Shown: piece by piece, positions 62,011 through 64,000 of the stretch
Numbering within the stretch: the stretch's first letter is position 1
How the letters are laid out: each line of letters starts with the position of its first letter
From: Verrucomicrobiota bacterium
Lineage (GTDB): Bacteria; Verrucomicrobiota; Verrucomicrobiia; Limisphaerales; UBA9464
Reading direction: 5' to 3'
Assembly (NCBI GenBank): GCA_947454705.1
Contig: CANGKZ010000010.1
Span: 62,001 to 126,000, forward strand
DNA length: 64,000 nucleotides
Notes under the pieces: model-generated
Database searches by the model: none
The model's input: only the letters and a program-made list of their open reading frames with translations
Told to the model about the DNA's origin: nothing
Program-made: the position numbers and the translations under genes

Positions 62011-63233
62011 TGGCCCCGAAGCTCGTCCCGAAGTCGGTACTCCACCGGCTGCCCCGGCCGGACTCGCGCCCCCCCGCCCACCACCACGAGTTCGCCCTCC
62101 TCGACGCCTTTCAACACCTCCACGCGCACCGGCGTCTCCAACCCACCCTGAATCACGCGCTCGGCGACCCGCCCTTCGTGATCAATCGCAAGGACTGACA
62201 TCCGCTCCCCCTTCCGGGAAATCGCCTCCACCGGAACGTACAACACCTGGGATCGCGTCCGGGCATTCACCACCGCGGTGGCATAGGTGCCCGGGATCAA
62301 CGCGCCGTCGGAATTCGCCACATCCGCTTCCACCATCATGGCACGCCCCACGGTGGTGACCTCACCGGAAACCCGTTCAATCCGGCCGGAGTAGATTCGC
62401 GAATCCACCCGGATCTCCACCGCATCGCCAGGATGAATCGATCCAATCTGCCCCACCGACACCGCAAAGGCGCAACGCAGACGGTCGAGTTGAACCAATC
62501 GAAGCAGGGGACGCGCCTGCCCGCTGGGGGACGGACCGCCCTGAACAAAATCCCCGGGGCTGGCATCCAGGCGGGACACGACACCGGCAAACGGCGCGGT
62601 GATTTGTGTGTCCGCCTCCATGGCCGCGAAGCGTTTCAGTTCCGCACGTGAGACCTCGAGCTGGCTTTGGGCGGTCGCCAGCGTCGCCGCGGCGGCACGC
62701 TCTCGGGACACCGCGGAGTCCAGTTCCTGACCGGCGAGCAGTTTGGGATTCTTCTCCACCACGGCCGACAGGCGGGATCGAACCTGGTGCGCCTCCTCAA
62801 ACAATGCGCGGGCCCTCTCCAACTCCCCTTCGCTTCGCGACACCGTCGCTTCAGCGCGCGCGCGATCCTCGCGCAGCAGCGGGACATCCAGCTCCGCCAA
62901 CACCTGCCCTGCCTTCACACGATCCCCAAGATCAACGGCAAGCCGTTTCACGTAACCGGCCACACGGGCTTGAAGATCCACCGAAAACCACGGTTTCAAC
63001 TCCGCCTGAAACGACAGCGTCTGCACCACGGCCCCGCGCTGCACCCGCTGGGCCAGAACCACGGACCGGTTCGTAGAGGTCGAACCCACAACGCCAGAGA
63101 CGGGCTCGCGTCGGCATCCGATCACCGCGGACGCGCCGATCAACAACCCCGCCAACGGGGCACGCCATCCGCGCGGCCGCTGGCGTGGATTCGGTTCGGA
63201 CAATGGGAAACAGGAAATGCTGGGAGTGAACAT
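62007..63233 (-). CDS. RND efflux periplasmic adaptor lipoprotein
   Basis: 408 residues from the ATG at 63233 (MFTPSISCFPLSEPN); the track's longer ORF overlaps the kinase. This start shares one base with the kinase stop (TAATG). A lipobox-like AVIGC near 40 suggests a lipoprotein. The lipoyl halves (VDLQARVAGYVKRLAVDLGDRVKAGQVLAELD and ITAPFAGVVSRLDASPGDFV) flank a coiled-coil hairpin (about 100-180), then beta-barrel and membrane-proximal domains follow. This is the AcrA/CusB-type subunit of the RND-TolC complex. Confidence 0.9.
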   Translation of the reverse strand: MFTPSISCFPLSEPNPRQRPRGWRAPLAGLLIGASAVIGCRREPVSGVVGSTSTNRSVVLAQRVQRGAVVQTLSFQAELKPWFSVDLQARVAGYVKRLAVDLGDRVKAGQVLAELDVPLLREDRARAEATVSRSEGELERARALFEEAHQVRSRLSAVVEKNPKLLAGQELDSAVSRERAAAATLATAQSQLEVSRAELKRFAAMEADTQITAPFAGVVSRLDASPGDFVQGGPSPSGQARPLLRLVQLDRLRCAFAVSVGQIGSIHPGDAVEIRVDSRIYSGRIERVSGEVTTVGRAMMVEADVANSDGALIPGTYATAVVNARTRSQVLYVPVEAISRKGERMSVLAIDHEGRVAERVIQGGLETPVRVEVLKGVEEGELVVVGGGARVRPGQPVEYRLRDELRGQ

Positions 63234-64000
63234 TAGGTGGGAGATGAAGGAGAAGAGTCGGAGCTCGGGGCGGTCTCCTTGGAAACGCGCGGAAGGTGAA
63301 CGCGGAAACAACTGCCGCGTCCTTCAACGCTTTCCACCTCAACCCGACCTCGATGCACCGCGCAGATGGACCGGACAATCGAAAGTCCAATCCCAGATCC
63401 CCCTCCCTCCCGGTTTCGGGAGGCATCCACGCGAAAAAAACGTTCAAACACCCGCGGCAGGGCCGAGGCGGGAATTCCGATGCCGGTGTCCCGCACCTCA
63501 AGCACGGCCTCGGTCTCGGTGCCGCGAACCAGAATCGACACGCTCCCGCCCGCTGGGGTGTATTTGAAAGCGTTGTCGAGCAGGTTGACGATCACCTGCT
63601 TCAAACGGGCCCGGTCCCCTTCGATCCAGATGCCTTCGCGAAGCATGAGCTGCACTGCAGAGTCGCAGGACAACTTCAACCCCTTGTCCTCGGCCAAAAG
63701 GCGCATCTGCTCCGCGGTCGAGCTCGCCAGAAAACTTAGGTCCAGCGGAGTCCACTCGGTGTGAATTCTTCCAGCATCCAGCCGCGACAAGGCGAACAGG
63801 TTCTCCACAAGCTTCGCCAGCCGCTCCACTTCATCGAGCAGTGATGCGACGGAATCCCGGAACCGGCCATGGGTGGATTCCCGATTCAGAGCCTCCAGCT
63901 CCCCACGCAGCACCGTCAGCGGAGTCCGCAGCTCATGGGAGGCGTCATCCAGAAAACGACGATTGTACTGAAAGGCCTCGTCCAGCCGCGCAATCATCCG
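63233..64000 (-). CDS. Sensor histidine kinase, C-terminal part (cut by window edge)
   Basis: At least 254 residues; the reading frame continues past the right edge, so N-terminal sensor and membrane parts are missing. Visible are the end of a HAMP-like segment, HisKA with FLDDASHELRTPLTVLRGE, N-box DNAFKYTPAGGSV, G1 VRDTGIGIP, F-box RVFERFFRVDASR and G2 GSGIGLSIVRSI. This EnvZ/CusS-type kinase ends at the first base of the adaptor start codon, so it probably controls the efflux operon with a regulator outside the window. Confidence 0.92.
   Translation of the reverse strand, partial: RMIARLDEAFQYNRRFLDDASHELRTPLTVLRGELEALNRESTHGRFRDSVASLLDEVERLAKLVENLFALSRLDAGRIHTEWTPLDLSFLASSTAEQMRLLAEDKGLKLSCDSAVQLMLREGIWIEGDRARLKQVIVNLLDNAFKYTPAGGSVSILVRGTETEAVLEVRDTGIGIPASALPRVFERFFRVDASRNREGGGSGIGLSIVRSICAVHRGRVEVESVEGRGSCFRVHLPRVSKETAPSSDSSPSSPT

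Overview
This is about 64 kb of GC-rich bacterial chromosome. I infer the phylum Verrucomicrobiota (Limisphaerales/Pedosphaera-like) from several things: prepilin-type proteins with an [17 protein letters not shown] signature, a PEP-CTERM surface protein, very large secreted proteins built of choice-of-anchor-D and HYR modules, a C-terminal RFYR-type module on secreted proteins, mostly Shine-Dalgarno-poor starts, and many small dispersed intergenic repeats. No rRNA, tRNA, CRISPR, phage or transposase gene was seen.

Layout. 0.1-4.8 kb: a prepilin-like protein (+), then on the minus strand arabinose-5-phosphate isomerase (KdsD type), a small membrane protein, aspartate kinase and a P-domain/PEP-CTERM protein. 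4.9-18.0 kb: one giant secreted multidomain protein of about 4383 residues. 18.3-22.1 kb: a NarL-type response regulator and a propeller/Y_Y_Y sensor kinase directly upstream of and co-directional with the giant gene. 22.2-25.4 kb (+): inositol-monophosphatase-family enzyme, secreted cyclophilin, COQ7/ferritin-like protein, secreted alpha/beta hydrolase. 25.6-29.5 kb (-): aroB and two MFS transporters. 29.6-34.7 kb: DUF4870-like protein, small cytochrome c, Ski2-like helicase, YdjC/ChbG-type deacetylase. 34.9-39.7 kb (-): a MacAB-like exporter with two tandem permeases. 39.8-41.8 kb: Ste24-type M48 protease and a pseudopilin. 42.0-47.7 kb (+): a tight four-gene glycosyltransferase/methyltransferase operon with two paralogous polytopic GT39-like proteins.

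The whole right end (47.9-64.0 kb) is on the minus strand. In transcription order it reads: sensor kinase (cut by the window edge), RND adaptor, RraA-family protein, RND pump, TolC-type protein; then a candidate Pho box, a putative porin, pstS, pstC, pstA, pstB, phoU, an OlsB-like acyltransferase, an OlsA/PlsC-like acyltransferase and a GT2 glycosyltransferase. I read the second block as a phosphate-starvation locus. It couples outer-membrane entry and high-affinity phosphate uptake to synthesis of phosphorus-free ornithine lipids.

Intergenic DNA is unusually structured. It carries micro-tandem arrays with periods of 7, 8, 10 and 18 bp and at least two dispersed hairpin families, one of which shows compensatory base changes between its copies. 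These fill nearly all of the longer gene-free stretches.
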